DNA of 64,000 nt from Camillea tinctor (GCA_022578605.1 MU394065.1:124001-188000); one strand, 5' to 3'; shown: positions 28,902 through 40,893, counted from the stretch's first letter. The notes: generated by a model not told the origin, from the letters alone. Numbers and translations: made by a program.

Positions 28902-29829
28902 AATGGTCGTAATAGAATTAGCTAGGCAGGTAGGTGACTATGTGGTTTATTTTGGTCACTCAAAGCGGCTCGTAGCGTGGGTGCGTTATAGGGATAGTTG
29001 CGTTATAACGGCAATGGTGCCAAAGTAGGCTTCAACCCACCAATTGAGATCAGGCCGTCTTATGCCTGCAAGATGTTCAACTCTCAAGTTGACTGGATTG
29101 TTCTTCGCATGACAATATCTTCTGCCTGCTGTTCCTTGTGCAGCAGTCTGAGTGGGGCCAGGCCACTTCACAGCCCCCCTCCGCGCTGACATGTCTACTT
29201 AGTAGAGGTCCAACGGGTTATCGCACGCTGCCTATTGCCCGTTCACTAGGTCGAGGTAACGTAAAGAAAAATAAAGCCAGACAGAGACCATCGATCCGGA
29301 ATCCCGCGGCCTTGACTTATCGCACATATATCTGCTCACATATCTGCTTCTTATCCGATTTGCAGTGGAGTTGCCGATATTGAATACAAGAAGTATGAAT
29401 CACTTAGACGGAGGATAAGCATCTTAGGTTTCTATTTGAGGGGTTATTCTTCTGAGTAGGAAAAAAAGGAGGGAAGAAAAACAAGCGACCGAAGTGAGTC
29501 GGAGAATGTGCAATGTGTGCATGAGACTGAAGGATTTTAGGTGCTACATGCATACATAGATAGGTTAGTTAGGTATTCCCATCAACTGCTCGTGCTGACC
29601 TCCATCCATCCATCTACGGTACAATGTATCTTGTGCAGAGAGGATCCAATCCGATGGGGCCGAGCAGGTGGCTTCGCCTCTATGGTCCTAGAGGTTCTAA
29701 ACCCAGAAAGGACTAACCAAAAGCCACAGGCAAGAACTCATTGCCTTATAATCGATCTACTTGTTGACAGGGATGGGCTACCACATTTGTTATGGACAAA
29801 TGAGGCGTGTCTCCATCCCCATCATCATC

Positions 29830-29962
29830 ATTACACACACATATACACATACATACATACATACATATATATATATATACATACATATAGGGGGATGATA
29901 TGGGAGGGGGGTAGGGTGTGTGTGTGTGTGGTGTGTGTATGTATGTAGGTATGTATGTATGT
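29830..29962. repeat. Complementary CA/TACA and TG/TATG microsatellites
   Basis: A plus-strand ACAC/ATAC/ATAT run (about 29830-29890) is followed after about 25 bp by a GTGT/TATG run (about 29917-29962). The two arms are roughly complementary, so the segment could fold back on itself. ORFs over it are low-complexity artefacts. Confidence 0.8.
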
Positions 29963-30489
29963 GAGAGAGGAAGAGGCAGAGAGAAAGGCACAGACACAGG
30001 CCCATGTTAACACCCACGCCCACGCCCTCCATCTACACGCCTACTCCTACTAACCTGTACCTCTCTCTACACAAGACGGAACTAGGTGAACTAAACCGTA
30101 TACATACCTCTTGCATGCTTGATGACCCAGAGTAGGGTCAGGACAGGGTCCCCGGTGGTGGATATGTAAGAGAAAGAGAAAAAGGTTTTTTTTTTAAAAA
30201 AAAAAAGAAAAGAAAAGAAAAAGAAAAAAAGATGCATACATTAGCACAGGCCACAGACAGCTCCCAAGAAGCCGGGCCCCCCTTGGCTACTTTTTTGCTG
30301 GGCTTGGTTGAAGTACCCTGGGAATTTTAGCTTCTTGTTTTTTTGTAACTTTGTATTTTATACTGATAAGTAAATATGCAATACATGGGTTCGATGCCAA
30401 TTCTCAAGTCTCCGACGTAACGGTGTAGTACTCCGCAGGTCCTTCAAGTTCACTTTTTTTTTTTGTGTCCCCTCCCCACGACCACAGTC

Positions 30490-30630
30490 ACTTACACACA
30501 CACACACCCCCCCATGCTATTTTCCCCTTGCGGAAAGTCGGCCTGGCGCCGGCACACACTCACACACTCACACACACACCACACACACACACACATACTA
30601 CTCACACACACATTTGCTCTTACACACAGT
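30490..30630. repeat. CA microsatellite cluster
   Basis: Several ACAC runs interrupted by C-runs and a short GC-rich insert. It lies about 1.0-1.1 kb upstream of the Zn2Cys6 regulator start codon, beyond the likely transcription start. No function is visible. Confidence 0.8.
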
Positions 30631-31022
30631 GTACCGTTCTGCCAGCCCAGCCCAGCCCATTCTGCATCTATGGTAAAAGTCTCCTGTTTTATTTAACCAC
30701 CCTTTGGTCCCCCCGTTGATTTTCTCCAACCCTTCATTAGTCTCAACCAACATCCACATCCATATCGGCGCTATATCTGCCACCACCTCACCACACACTC
30801 GCTTTACCTTACTACCTTTTAGGAAGTCCTCGTTGACTCCTGTCATTCGCTTTTTCCTTTTTTTGTGTTTTGGAGATTTATACTCGAAAGTACTTTATCT
30901 TCAATTGTAACAACCGACTCTCTCGCCACTCTCGCATTGTCATCATCAAACCCAGCCAAGGAATTCAGCTATCCAGCCCCACGGTCCAGGACTATATAAT
31001 CTATATCAGTCTCTGAATAGCT

Positions 31023-31623
31023 ATTCATATATTTTGACAACGTCCTCTGTCTGCTAGGAGTCCTATCTACCTTTGTTGACTTGTACGCCGGGTTATCAAG
31101 AAGATATTCAATCGCTTAAAACACTTGGAAAGGGAACGCCAAAAAGAGAGACAAGCTCAGATTTTATCAACGACGCGCAAGGAAAAGAAAGAAAAAGAAG
31201 AAAAAAAAAGAAACGTCAAACCCTCTTGTGTCTTACCTCTCCTCGCCGACTTTCCATCCTCCTCCGGCATTTCTCCAACAGAAAAAAAAAACCAGCAGGA
31301 AAGATACAGCAACCGACTCTATGCCTTGGTAGTCTAACTGTGCCCTCTTGGATTATCAGACATAGTAGAATTACATCAACTTCTCGTCTAGAAAGATCTG
31401 CAATAAGCCCCGCTCCAAAAAAACACACCCCTCGCTCGCTTTCTTGCTAGGCACGATCGTCCTTCGTGCCATAATTTTATGTATGTTTTGACTTCTTGTC
31501 CTCCTCCGCGAGCTCCGGCTCTCCCGTTGGTCCCTCTCGTTAGGTTCTTACCAAGCTATGTATATACTAATATGTCTCTTGTCTCAGTTCTTTCGTTCAT
31601 CTTTAATTCTTACAGCTTTCACA
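31023..31623 (+). promoter_or_regulatory. 5' leader of the Zn2Cys6 gene with a probable 5'-UTR intron
   Basis: A TATA-like string (CTATATAATCT) lies near 30990, and the following 600 bp is CT/CA-rich with A-rich tracts, as in fungal leaders. A GTATGT donor at 31481 and a TTACAG acceptor ending at 31615, with CTAAT about 50 nt upstream of it, define a plausible 135-nt intron ending 8 nt before the start codon. The donor overlaps an upstream ATG at 31479 whose 73-codon frame runs past the main start codon in another frame; splicing would remove it. A minimal uORF (ATG CCT TGG TAG) begins at 31321. Transcription start and splicing are inferred. Confidence 0.5.
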
Positions 31624-33666
31624 ATGGCTGGCCCAGGCGGTGGTCCTCCCCGACGCAGGTGAGTCTGGAGCACTATCTGTATTCCAACACAGCAAGCTAA
31701 CAGTTCGTTCTAGTCACACCAAGTCGCGCAAGGGTTGTGATAACTGGTGCGCAAGAGTCACGCAAAGAAAAAACAAGTTGAATTAATAGCTGACTGTTTC
31801 TTAGCAAACGTCGACACATCCGATGCGATGAAAACTTCCCCCAGTGGTTTGTGAAGCCTGGTCCCGGTTCTTCAGTGATCTTTGGAATGCTAACCCCTTG
31901 ACTAGCCGTAACTGTACGAAGCATAAGGTTCGATGTCCGTACAACGATGTGCCCGTCCCCGATGAGAGGGCGGCTACTCCGGACAAGCCCGATCTCATGT
32001 GGACTCCGGAGATCGAGGCGGCTATCGAGCAGTGGCAACGCACCGGGATGTTTCCCTTCCCGAGCCTCAACATTTACCCTGCCCCTATGCCTCAGTACTA
32101 CTCGGTTGAGGACCTTAGGTTGATTTTCCACGTTGCTGCAATCTGCAACGAGATGAACGCCATCGATGCCAACGGTTTCACCCTATGGACTCGCCAGATT
32201 CCCACGTATGTGTCTCGGTCTTTGCATCACTTTTGGCTGCTTGTGCTAATTTTCTCCCCTTAGTATCCTCAAGATCAGTGCGTCCTATGGCTATGTGATG
32301 CACTCGTTGCTTGCGTTTTCGGCCGAGCACATCGCTTTCTTGACCAACTGCCCACACGTGGGTAGCATGGCCTATGAACATCGTGGTATCGCTTTCAAGG
32401 GACTACAGGAGGCTATTGGGTCCTTCTCCCCAGAGAACTCTGATGCCATTCTGGCTGCCTCACTTGTGCTTTCGTGGCAGGCCACAGATTGGTAAGCAAT
32501 ACACTGCACGTACCCGCTTGAACACAACTGACTCGCCCGTCTAATAGGCGAAGCTGGACCCAGCTGATGCAAGGCACCTCATCGGTAAGCATATTATTCT
32601 GCAAGTACACAATGGATTAGTCTAACAGCAGTCTGCAAAGGTCATTGATGCTATGGAACCATGGAAGCACGAGTCCCAATTTGGCGAGTTCATTGCCGAA
32701 AGCAGCACGTTCCCTACTGCTCCGCCATCGCCAAGTCCGGAACACAAGCCTCACGAGCCGCGCAAGGAGGACCTCGAAGCATTTCAGCGTACCATCACTC
32801 AGTTGACCAAGGTCGAAGCTCACCTGAAGCAGAACAAGGAGGATCCTCAGCTTATACAGCAGCTGATTTCTTTCCTCAAGGGGGCGCGTAAAGTCAGCCC
32901 GATCCAGTCCATCGAGGAACAGTTCGACAGGCTCCGACCCCTTCGGACTTGGCTCTTCTGGCTTCCTGTCATGTGCCTCAAGCAAAACGGTACTTCCCCG
33001 AGCGCACTGGTCGTCATCGCACACTACTATACGGCTGCTATCATGATGGAACGTCTCTTCCCGGAAATTGGTGCTGCATACTTCGGTAGTCTCTCGATTG
33101 GTCCCGTGGAGGAGATTGCCCGCCGACTGCTGTCGATCAATGTCTCCGGAAGTCTTGAGGGCGATTTGCAGACACCATTGACTCTGATGGAGTACCCTAT
33201 CGATACTATCAGCGCCTTTCGCTCTCGGATGGGTTGGATGCAACCAGTTCGCACTCCGTCCTTCCCACAGTTCAACCCGCCCAACTTCTACATGAGCGAG
33301 AACGTGCAGCAGGGAACTCCGCCCCCGACGTCTTCATATCTGCCTTACGGTGACCATCCGACATTCAACTGGAGCACCGAGGATCTTTCCATGCTCGCGC
33401 CCGAAGCCGAGCCTGGCAGTGCCATCAGCCCTTTGACGCTTTCTTCGCCCTTCCCAAGCCAGCAGTATCTCAACATTCCGTCGCCTTCTTACGGAGGATA
33501 CAGCCCAGCATCGTCTTCCTACGGGGAAGGTTCTATTACGTATAGCGATCACGACGAATTCGGCTCATTTGAGGCGGGGATGTCAGGTTATCCACCTCTT
33601 GGCTCTTCAGGGCCCAACAACTTTGGTGTCGGGTTCGTTTCTCCAATCCAGACCGTGTGGATCTAA
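31624..33666 (+). CDS. Zn2Cys6 fungal transcription factor
   Basis: Seven exons: 31624-31658, 31714-31746, 31805-31846, 31906-32205, 32264-32491, 32548-32584 and 32641-33666, giving 566 aa. The six introns are 55-59 nt with canonical ends. The spliced N-terminus carries a Zn2Cys6 cluster with Cys at 20, 23, 30, 37, 40 and 47 (spacing C2C6C6C2C6C), after a basic SHTKSRKG segment. The remainder is helical and resembles the Fungal_trans_2 type regulatory domain found in UPC2/Moc3-like regulators; the target pathway is unknown. The C-terminus is Ser/Pro/Tyr-rich. Acceptor 32640 was chosen because it fits the branch CTAAC and the intron size; acceptors at 32628 or 32631 would add four or three residues. 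An alternative C-terminal exon at 33758-34048 is possible (see findings). Expected to act in the nucleus. Confidence 0.9.
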
Positions 33667-33757
33667 GAAGTCGGGAATCCTATACCGGCCTCCCGTCTGC
33701 TTTGGACAAGGAACAAATGAATTGACCTTGGCGCTCAGGACTACTACTACTTTTCAG

Positions 33758-34048
33758 CGCACATCTTCTTCAGGCCATTTGCCGTTCGATATGCCCGGGC
33801 ATAAGCAGGAAGATGTCATGTGCTCAGCAACTCCGCTGCAGTCACCGGCTTTTCACAACGCACCTTCACCGTTCCTGAACCCAGAGCAGTGGTATGGGGC
33901 TCCGCCGCGAGAAACGACAACCCCCCTCTCTTCGTCGGCACCATCGCCAGTCCTTAGGCCTCCTCCCCATTTATTTCAGCACCATCGAACCAGTTCCTCG
34001 GTCTCTTCGGCGCCTGTTTATTTCAAGCAGGAGATTCGGGAGTTTTAA
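33758..34048 (+). other. Possible alternative last exon of the Zn2Cys6 gene
   Basis: An open frame of 96 codons plus stop follows a TTTTCAG acceptor at 33757. Its product is Pro/Ser/His-rich and ends VYFKQEIREF, in the style of an activator C-terminus. A GTGTGG donor at 33655 would join it in frame after SPIQT, replacing the last three residues and giving 659 aa. The implied intron of 103 nt is longer than the other six. Otherwise this is 3' UTR. Confidence 0.35.
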
Positions 34049-35151
34049 CTTCGACTGTTTCAAGACCACACCACGTTTAGCTCGATTTCCCAACAACTTT
34101 TTTAATATCTTTTCCGACTTGCCCCACAGACGCCATTGTAGACCACACTCCTTTGACAGGCTTCAAAGACACCCGCATGTTTATATCGACACAATGATAC
34201 ACACGATCCTTATGCTGCGCCAAACGCGCACTACAACACATACACTACTTAATTAGCAAGCTTACGACACTCCTTCACGACCCGATCACAAGATACCCCC
34301 CTAAATAGACATTCCTTACACAAGATATCGCATTATAGACCGATCATTCACGCTCCTTACGACTCACGACGATTTCTATACACCTGAAATAGAATCTCGG
34401 CCACTCCTTTTGGAATATTGCATTGTTCAAATTATCAGGATACCCCCTAACTACCTTTACCAAATTGCATAGCGACTGTTTACACCTCTTCATCTGGGAA
34501 CCAAAATCGACGACCTCGCGGGCGGTCTGTCATTGCATTGGGACGGCGTTTTTGATTTATGTTAGCGTTTGTTTTTGATTTCGGGAAAAACTTTTGGAGG
34601 ACAGAGAGAGGGAGGGAACTGTAACGAATTTTTATCATTTTGAGGTTAGGTTACTGGAGGTACAGGCGATGGATGGTTTCGCGTCATCGCCAGAGAGATA
34701 CTAGGAGTTATGTGGCCACTGGGTTATTTGTTGTAGCGTTAGGAGGAAAGGTAACACAGAAGGAAACTGAGCTGCGAACCGACTAGATGTCGACACATTT
34801 AGTTATCTGTTGTTGCTCCGGCGCTTGGAGGACATGGGCGTTTGACGCATTGCCACATGGAGTAAACCGCTTGGTCGGTTTCGTCAATTCGCGGATAACT
34901 AATCTTAATATTAATCGACGATGATGTTCTCCTAGCACTTCTGTTCTTTTATTTAATATCGCAATAACTATTTGCTTTTCGGTATACATAAGTATTGATT
35001 GTTCCATGCTTCTGTCCGTGACTAGCTATACGTGATACGTGATTGTCTCCTATCTAGCAGATTGCCTCGAGTATTTGTTTGCCGGTCTTATAGAATGTTT
35101 GCCACCTTGTGGCCCGAGGGTTTCCCCCCGGACCGCAAACTAATACTTGCA
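34049..35151. other. Intergenic, 3' flank of the Zn2Cys6 gene
   Basis: AC-rich then T-rich sequence typical of fungal 3' UTR and flank. I see no further gene or structured element in it. Confidence 0.5.
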
Positions 35152-35242
35152 CCTTTGTATCCATCTCCGTGTACTCATACACTTTAACTTAAGGTGCCGT
35201 GACGATCTCCGGGCTTGCTCGGAACAAGTCGGCCTTAGCTCT

Positions 35243-35275
<33 letters not shown>

Positions 35276-35433
35276 CGGGGGGGGGGCGGGGGCGCGGGGG
35301 CGGGGGGGGGGGGGCGGGCGCGGGCGGGGNNNNNNNNNNCCTTTGTATCCCAGCCCGTGTTACCAAAAACATTAACATAAGGTGGCGTGTCGCTATCCGG
35401 GGGTGGTCGGTACAATTCGGCCTTTGCTCCCCG

Positions 35434-35460
<27 letters not shown>
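35152..35460. other. Assembly gap with poly-G/poly-C artefact and duplicated flank
   Basis: A poly-G tract (35245-35329, with scattered C) runs into ten Ns (35330-35339), and a poly-C tract lies at 35434-35459. The roughly 93 bp before the poly-G and the roughly 93 bp after the Ns are error-ridden copies of each other: both start CCTTTGTATCC, share TTAACNTAAGGTG and the CGGCCTT region, and lead into the homopolymer. This is best read as one locus assembled twice at a long C homopolymer, not as a biological repeat. Confidence 0.85.
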
Positions 35461-35464
<4 letters not shown>

Positions 35465-38400
35465 AAAATACCACACGATTTTCCAATAGATGACGTGCTC
35501 ATAGTGAGATGGGCAAAGATAAGGTAGCAGAGAGCGGATCGCCCCGATTCCCATTTTACACCATGTTACGCATCCGATAATATTACCCCAAGTACCTTAC
35601 GTGAACCCAGCCCAACCATAGCATTAAGTTTGGCTTACGCCACTCTCACGTTATCTGACACTGGGCATGTATAAAAAAAAGAACGGCGTTACGTTCAAGG
35701 CTAAGCCACCCCTCATCAGGGGACCCAAGCCGTAGCGTGAAAGAAACGGTTCAGGGCAGTGATGAGGTAGGGGGGATGCAACAAATGTAAGGTAGAACTA
35801 ATCTGATTGGATCAACCGACTGGTTCAGCTTCCTTTCTGTCATACTGTAATCCTCTCTGTCTCTCCCCCTTCTCCCCATATATGTATGCATGGAAGCCAA
35901 AAAGCCAAGAAAAAAAAGCACCTGCAGATGCAAGTAGGGTTAAAAGATTGAAAAAGGTGGAGGGGGGGAGGGAAAAAACAAAAATGGCAAAAATGTGGAA
36001 AGCCAATCAGATGGAAATCCGGGGGAATCATCCAGCATAGAGAAGCGCGCCAGACAGACACCAAGCCGCAAGTAAGTAGGTTTCGTCAGCCTCGGGCTCG
36101 GGTTCGGAATGGTACCTTACTGGGAATTTGTATTATTATTATTTTTTTCCTTTTGATTTTTCCTTTTTTTTTTCTTGAACCGAAAGGAAAAATAGGAAAT
36201 ATTCCGAACCATGCTTTTTGGAAAAGGGTCTTGCCTTACATAACCATAGGGTAGATACGAGGTTCAGGTCCGCAGGTTTTCTAATAATAGATTTATGCAT
36301 ATTATTCAATCCCTAACTCTGCCTGCCTTTTCTTTCCCTTTCCTGTCCCCTTGACCTTGTTATGTATTTCATTTTTCTTTCTTTTGTTGGTTTCTGTCCC
36401 GTGATTTGCTATAGACAGTTGCTGAATCGCGTTTTCTTCCCCTTCCCACCCCTGAACCTTGGTTATACCCTTCTCGTATGTATGTATATGCGATGTTTTT
36501 TTTTGTTTTTTTTTAGGAACGGAAAGGAAAAATGAAATAAGGAAGGAGAGGGATACTTTCGTAATAGGTCATATGCGCGAGGCAGTGCGCACAGTCCTAG
36601 AGAGGCTAAAGAGAGCGCACACGCTCACTACTACATCATTACGCTGGCCAGCGGAAGACGCCAAAGCTACCTAAGCCAAGACAGGGAAGAAGAGACGGAA
36701 GCTCAACGACGAATTGAGACGTATTTTTCGCGGTCGGGCGCCTAGCCAATGATAGCACGTTATTCCGGTCTGCCCTTCTCAGGGGAATTTCATGGCTTTT
36801 GCGTATAGCTTGATACTAAACATAGGTAATGTATATCGCAACTCAACATACCGGAAGCTCGTTCACTCAACACCAATTGTTTCTCTAAAGAATGCTAGCA
36901 GCTGAGGCCCACAGCTCTGTACTACGTTACGTCGAGTATTTCTGTACGCCCAGGAGAGGGCAATAGTTTGCCTGGTATAGTAAAGCGTGGACTAACAACT
37001 GCGTAGCACTGCGACTGAGAGGCATCGTATAGGTTTGCTGCAGCTTATAGATCTATATGCTAGGGGCATATGTAGTATCAGGAGATAGCATTAGCTACTT
37101 TTGTCATTCATTAATATATCTGATCTATACTTGATTACTAGTTAGAGATGGAACTGCTCCATGCCAAAAGTTACACTATGCCTTATTTATGTAACGAGAG
37201 CGTTCCCCCTTATTCTAGAAATTTCCCGGTCGCTCAGGGGAGGAAGTCTCCTGATCTTAGCGTGATCTGGAGTGTATTTCGTGCTTGAATCGATCGAGGC
37301 ATAGTGAAAGCATCTCCGGGAGTGACCGCCTATATAGGCATGTAAGGGGGAGAGAAGCTTGTCATTCGGCCAAGAAAAGGGGGGAGGCGAACCAAGAGAG
37401 CAAGTCATTGATTACATGAGACCACGAGAAGGACCTCTTTTCTCCTTCTTTTCTTGCATATCATACTCACGTATTTCCACCTCGATACGTCTATACGTGA
37501 TAAATGCATGCATACTGCCAGACACACACAGCCGACGATCAGTGGAAAAGGTGAGGGAATAAACTGAGTAGCCCGACAGCCCCAGAGAGCACTAGATAAC
37601 CTGAGCGATATCACCACGCCCCCTGAAAAGAGAAAGTAGGACGCATAAACAGGTCTATAGACGGAGCTAGCGTCCTCACAGTGTCACCGGTAGACGAATA
37701 GGGTTTGTATGGCAATGTAGTGTAGCGCGAGGGGGGGAAAGCTGTGAATCCTCTTTTTTTCTCTTCCTGTAATTTTGTTCTCTCCATAGCCAGCCAAGTA
37801 GTTAGGCTCTAGTTTCTTGCCGATCTTCTGCCCTTGCAACGTGTCATAGGGGGGGGAGGGAGAGGCCTTCTCAACCGACCGGGCAGCGAAGAGCCGATCG
37901 CTCGTCGAACTACCCCTTATAGAGAAATGCTGTCTTCTACCGAGGGGGAGGGGTGAAAGCAAAGGAGGAGGCGCGGATATCGGGAGGGGAAAAGAAACGA
38001 TAGGGTTGAGCGAGCGACGCACGGAGAGGAAGTCGGTAAAAGGGGGAAATAGAGCTTACGATTGGAGAGGCTTCGGAATGGCTTCCTGTGGCCGTGTCTG
38101 ATAATGGCAAGAAGGATAGGGTAGTTGCCGCTAGATAAGTTCTAGAAGGACACACACTCTCTCTCACCTTCTCTTCCCTCCTGAACTGTCTCGTCTTGCC
38201 TTCCCTTTTGACTAAAGCACCTTGCATGGGTACAATGCCACTACTGCATGAAGCAGTACTCCGGTATCCTATCACCCAAAGCTGGTAAGAAACCGAGAGC
38301 GCGATAGAGTGAGAGAAAAAGGTAGCCCAGTGATCGACGTCGCCTTTCTTTCCTTGTCTAACGTGCTGCTTCTTCCTCGGCGCTTCTACTGGTGCTGTAA

Positions 38401-40689
38401 AGGTCCCCCACGCTCCAAAGGGGAAAAAACAGTTCACGGACTTCTGGGTCTGTTGTGCAGCTAGATAGGTACCCTCGATCATCATCTAACTAAGGCAGCT
38501 TGGTTAGCGAGTTACGGGAAAGTATCTCTCCTAACATGACTATGACGTCTTATAACGAGGGGCCAGTGTCACCATTCGGGATTCACACGTTCTAGAATAA
38601 CGTGGGCTCGAAAGGGGAAAAGGGGGGGAGAAGGGGAGGAGGGGAGGGAGGGTAGAGAACGTGCTGGCCACCTTCAGAGGGTGTAAAGGAGATATGCCCG
38701 GTTCCTCCCTCAAGTCCAATTGGGCGAAAGTAAAGGGAAAGGAAGAAGCAATGCCACGAAGAGTTAGTATTGCGAATCGAGATCATGATGTTTAGGTAAT
38801 CATCAATGAGCAGAGGGGAAACGATAAGTAGGTAACAGCAACATGGCCTCCCTCGTTCCTCGATTCCCAGGTTTGGCCCTATACGACAGCCGGGATTATG
38901 GAATGTGCTCGTAGGTACATAGATACTTACATATATACAAGCCAAGCAGCTGCATATCATCCGTAGAACACGTACCGAATCGCCAATGCTTCTTTCCTCT
39001 CCCCCATGGTGGCTGGGTTGGTGTGTGATGAGTACCTACGGGAGGGTATATATTATCGAGTGACACCGTACCTTAAAGGCCCTGCTTTGCCTTACCGCGC
39101 CTTGTGTTTGCCTTGCCCTACCTAGATGATAGATATACTACCTACTTACTTATGCCTGTCCTGTCCTCCTGTCCTATCCTATCTCATCCTGTTCTGTCTT
39201 CTTTCTAACTCTCTGCATTGCATTTGTCTATCAAGCTGTCCGACGCGAGGACCCCTGTTCGCAGCCGCAGCCGCAGCAGTAGCAGCGGCAATAGCAGGGA
39301 AGCTCGTAAGTGTGTGTAGCTGTAGAATATCTAATCGGTTGGTATTGCTTGGTCCGTAGGAAAAGTTCCTCACCGCTCATCTTGCACGACAATAGGATAG
39401 AAAATAATAGTGCATACCTACAATAACACATCAATACTAGAGGGATTTTGTTGTTGTCTTATTTATTTATTTATCTCTATAGACTTAAGAAGGGGATTGA
39501 AGTGGTTGGCGGGTCACGTACACTATAACACGCACTTGACGAAAAGGGGACGGGGGTAAAGGAGAAGGGGAGGTGAAGGGGGGGAAACAAAAAAAAAGGA
39601 AAAAAAGAAAACGACGCCGGCGAATTTTTAGTTTTCGCTCTTCAGTTAAGTAACACGACGGCGAACCAAGCGCCCCTCTCGCTCTTAAGCTAAGTATTCT
39701 TCTATCCCCTTGGCTGCGCCGGCGATCTGAAGTTGTTTGGTGACCAGAATCTCGTATTCGCTAGCCCCGTCTGTCACGCCAACAGCTCCCACCCCCTCTC
39801 TTCCCCTTCCCCCCTGTCACGCAGGTTTTTTTCTTTCTTTTATTTTTTTCTCCCCTCTCCAGTTTCTACCGCGCTCTCGGAGACAATAACTGAAACTAGC
39901 AATGACTAGGAAAACGGGAGGAGGGGCAGACAAGACGCAAGAAAATAGTTCAATTGAATTCTGCTGCGGAAGAATTCAACCGTGAGCATAAGCGCGATAA
40001 TAGCAGTTTGTTCATTCGTGTCACAATTTTCTTATAGTGTAACTCGCATATCTTAGCGCCGCTTCTGCTTCTACTCCTCTACTACAATCCTATTCATCGT
40101 GAAATTCCTCCCCCTTCTCCTCCTCGAACCCGACCTAATTCAACCCTCTGCCGCCGCATCCCCTCGCATGTATGTATGTAACTATGTATGTATTCATGTA
40201 TGTAACGCTTGTTACCTACCCACAGACTTAGCTTCCCCCCATCTATGTAAGGTTATCTAGGTATGTATGTACTAAATGCACCACCTGACCAAAGGTAGGT
40301 TCGCTTCCATTTCCTACGCCAGGTACCTGACCTTCCTACTTGTAGTGGAATTCTCCAGTCGTAGGTAACTAGACCGAGAAGAGCTATAGTAGGATGGGAA
40401 TCTCCATCCCGCATGATGCCATTTTTTTAACGCTTGCTTTTTTCTCGATATGTTCTTATGCCCTTGCTGAGACTCAGCAGATCTATGTAGTTGTATATAA
40501 CTACGGCATATACTACTTGACCTACCACGGGAAGAACAGACGCAAAAGGGAAAGGGGGAGGAAAGGGTAAGGGGAGCAGGGCAGGGTTCATTGGTAGTGC
40601 CTGGGACTATTGGAAAGGCTATCCTACCAGAAGGGTTATTGCGGGAATGGTTACTTACTGGACTGCCTATAACTTACTAGAAGGGCTGG
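35461..40689. other. Intergenic region without supported genes
   Basis: Poly-T, poly-A and CT-rich tracts with small promoter-like segments (for example 37700-38500 and 39600-40100), a GCA-type repeat at 39262-39300 and TATG repeats near 40170-40210. A 182-codon ATG-initiated minus-strand ORF at 37937-38485 has no domain, signal or repeat and is plausible by chance. Confidence 0.5.
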
Positions 40690-40769
40690 AATGGCATCAT
40701 CATCATACGTCACTACGGTCAAGTCACCCGATAATTCACTGCAGAAGACATCATTCATGTCAGGTACTA

Positions 40770-40893
40770 GGGGCGTCTTTTTACGACAGCACCCTTTTAT
40801 TCCCCATATAACAATATAGGGGTGTCTTTAAAGACAATCCCCTCTGACTCTCACTGAAATGAAATCCTAGGGGTGCCTTTAAAGGCAATCCCC
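40770..40893. repeat. Inverted-repeat hairpin module, copy 1 (three elements)
   Basis: Three short palindromic elements at 40770-40794, 40819-40842 and 40870-40893. The second and third are 24 nt with outer arms GGGG/CCCC, a 1-versus-3 nt asymmetric gap, and inner palindromes GTCTTTAAAGAC and GCCTTTAAAGGC respectively. The T-A to C-G swap occurs on both arms, so pairing is kept. The spacer includes GAAATGAAAT. The module lies 377-500 nt downstream of the stop codon of the minus-strand gene ending at 41270 and may be in its 3' UTR or just beyond. It corresponds to the module at 42254-42400. Confidence 0.8.

Larger units (their letters stand above)
5310..31022. other. Gene-sparse intergenic region of about 26 kb
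   Basis: I see no intact multi-exon gene, tRNA or 5S rRNA on either strand. ORFs here are short, lack recognisable domains and mostly start or end at random. Base composition is mixed, not the extreme AT of fully RIP-mutated blocks. The text is peppered with short TAGGTAGG/CCTACCTA strings, T- and C-runs, and microsatellites (near 23335-23380, 23881-23899, 28813-28901, 29830-29962 and 30490-30630). More GC-rich promoter-like islands occur near 13400-14000, 15720-16160, 18120-18420 and 25800-26160. Two weak coding relics are listed separately. It could hold long non-coding RNA or distal control regions for the transcription factor at 31.6 kb, but nothing in the sequence proves this. Confidence 0.6.

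Noticed and set aside
28804..30032. ORFs over the GTA, CA and TATG repeats
   Set aside because: Frames are open only because simple repeats lack stops; products are homopolymeric Val, His/Thr or Tyr/Ile runs.
30388..30398. GGTTCGATGCC, a good match to a tRNA B box
   Set aside because: No A box or cloverleaf-compatible sequence upstream; AT-rich surroundings.
35140..35502. Gly-rich and Pro-rich ORFs crossing the N gap
   Set aside because: Produced by poly-G/poly-C and Ns; an assembly artefact.
37937..38485. 182-codon ATG-initiated minus-strand ORF
   Set aside because: No domain, signal peptide, splice pattern or codon regularity. An ORF of this length is not surprising by chance in more than 40 kb of non-coding DNA read in six frames.
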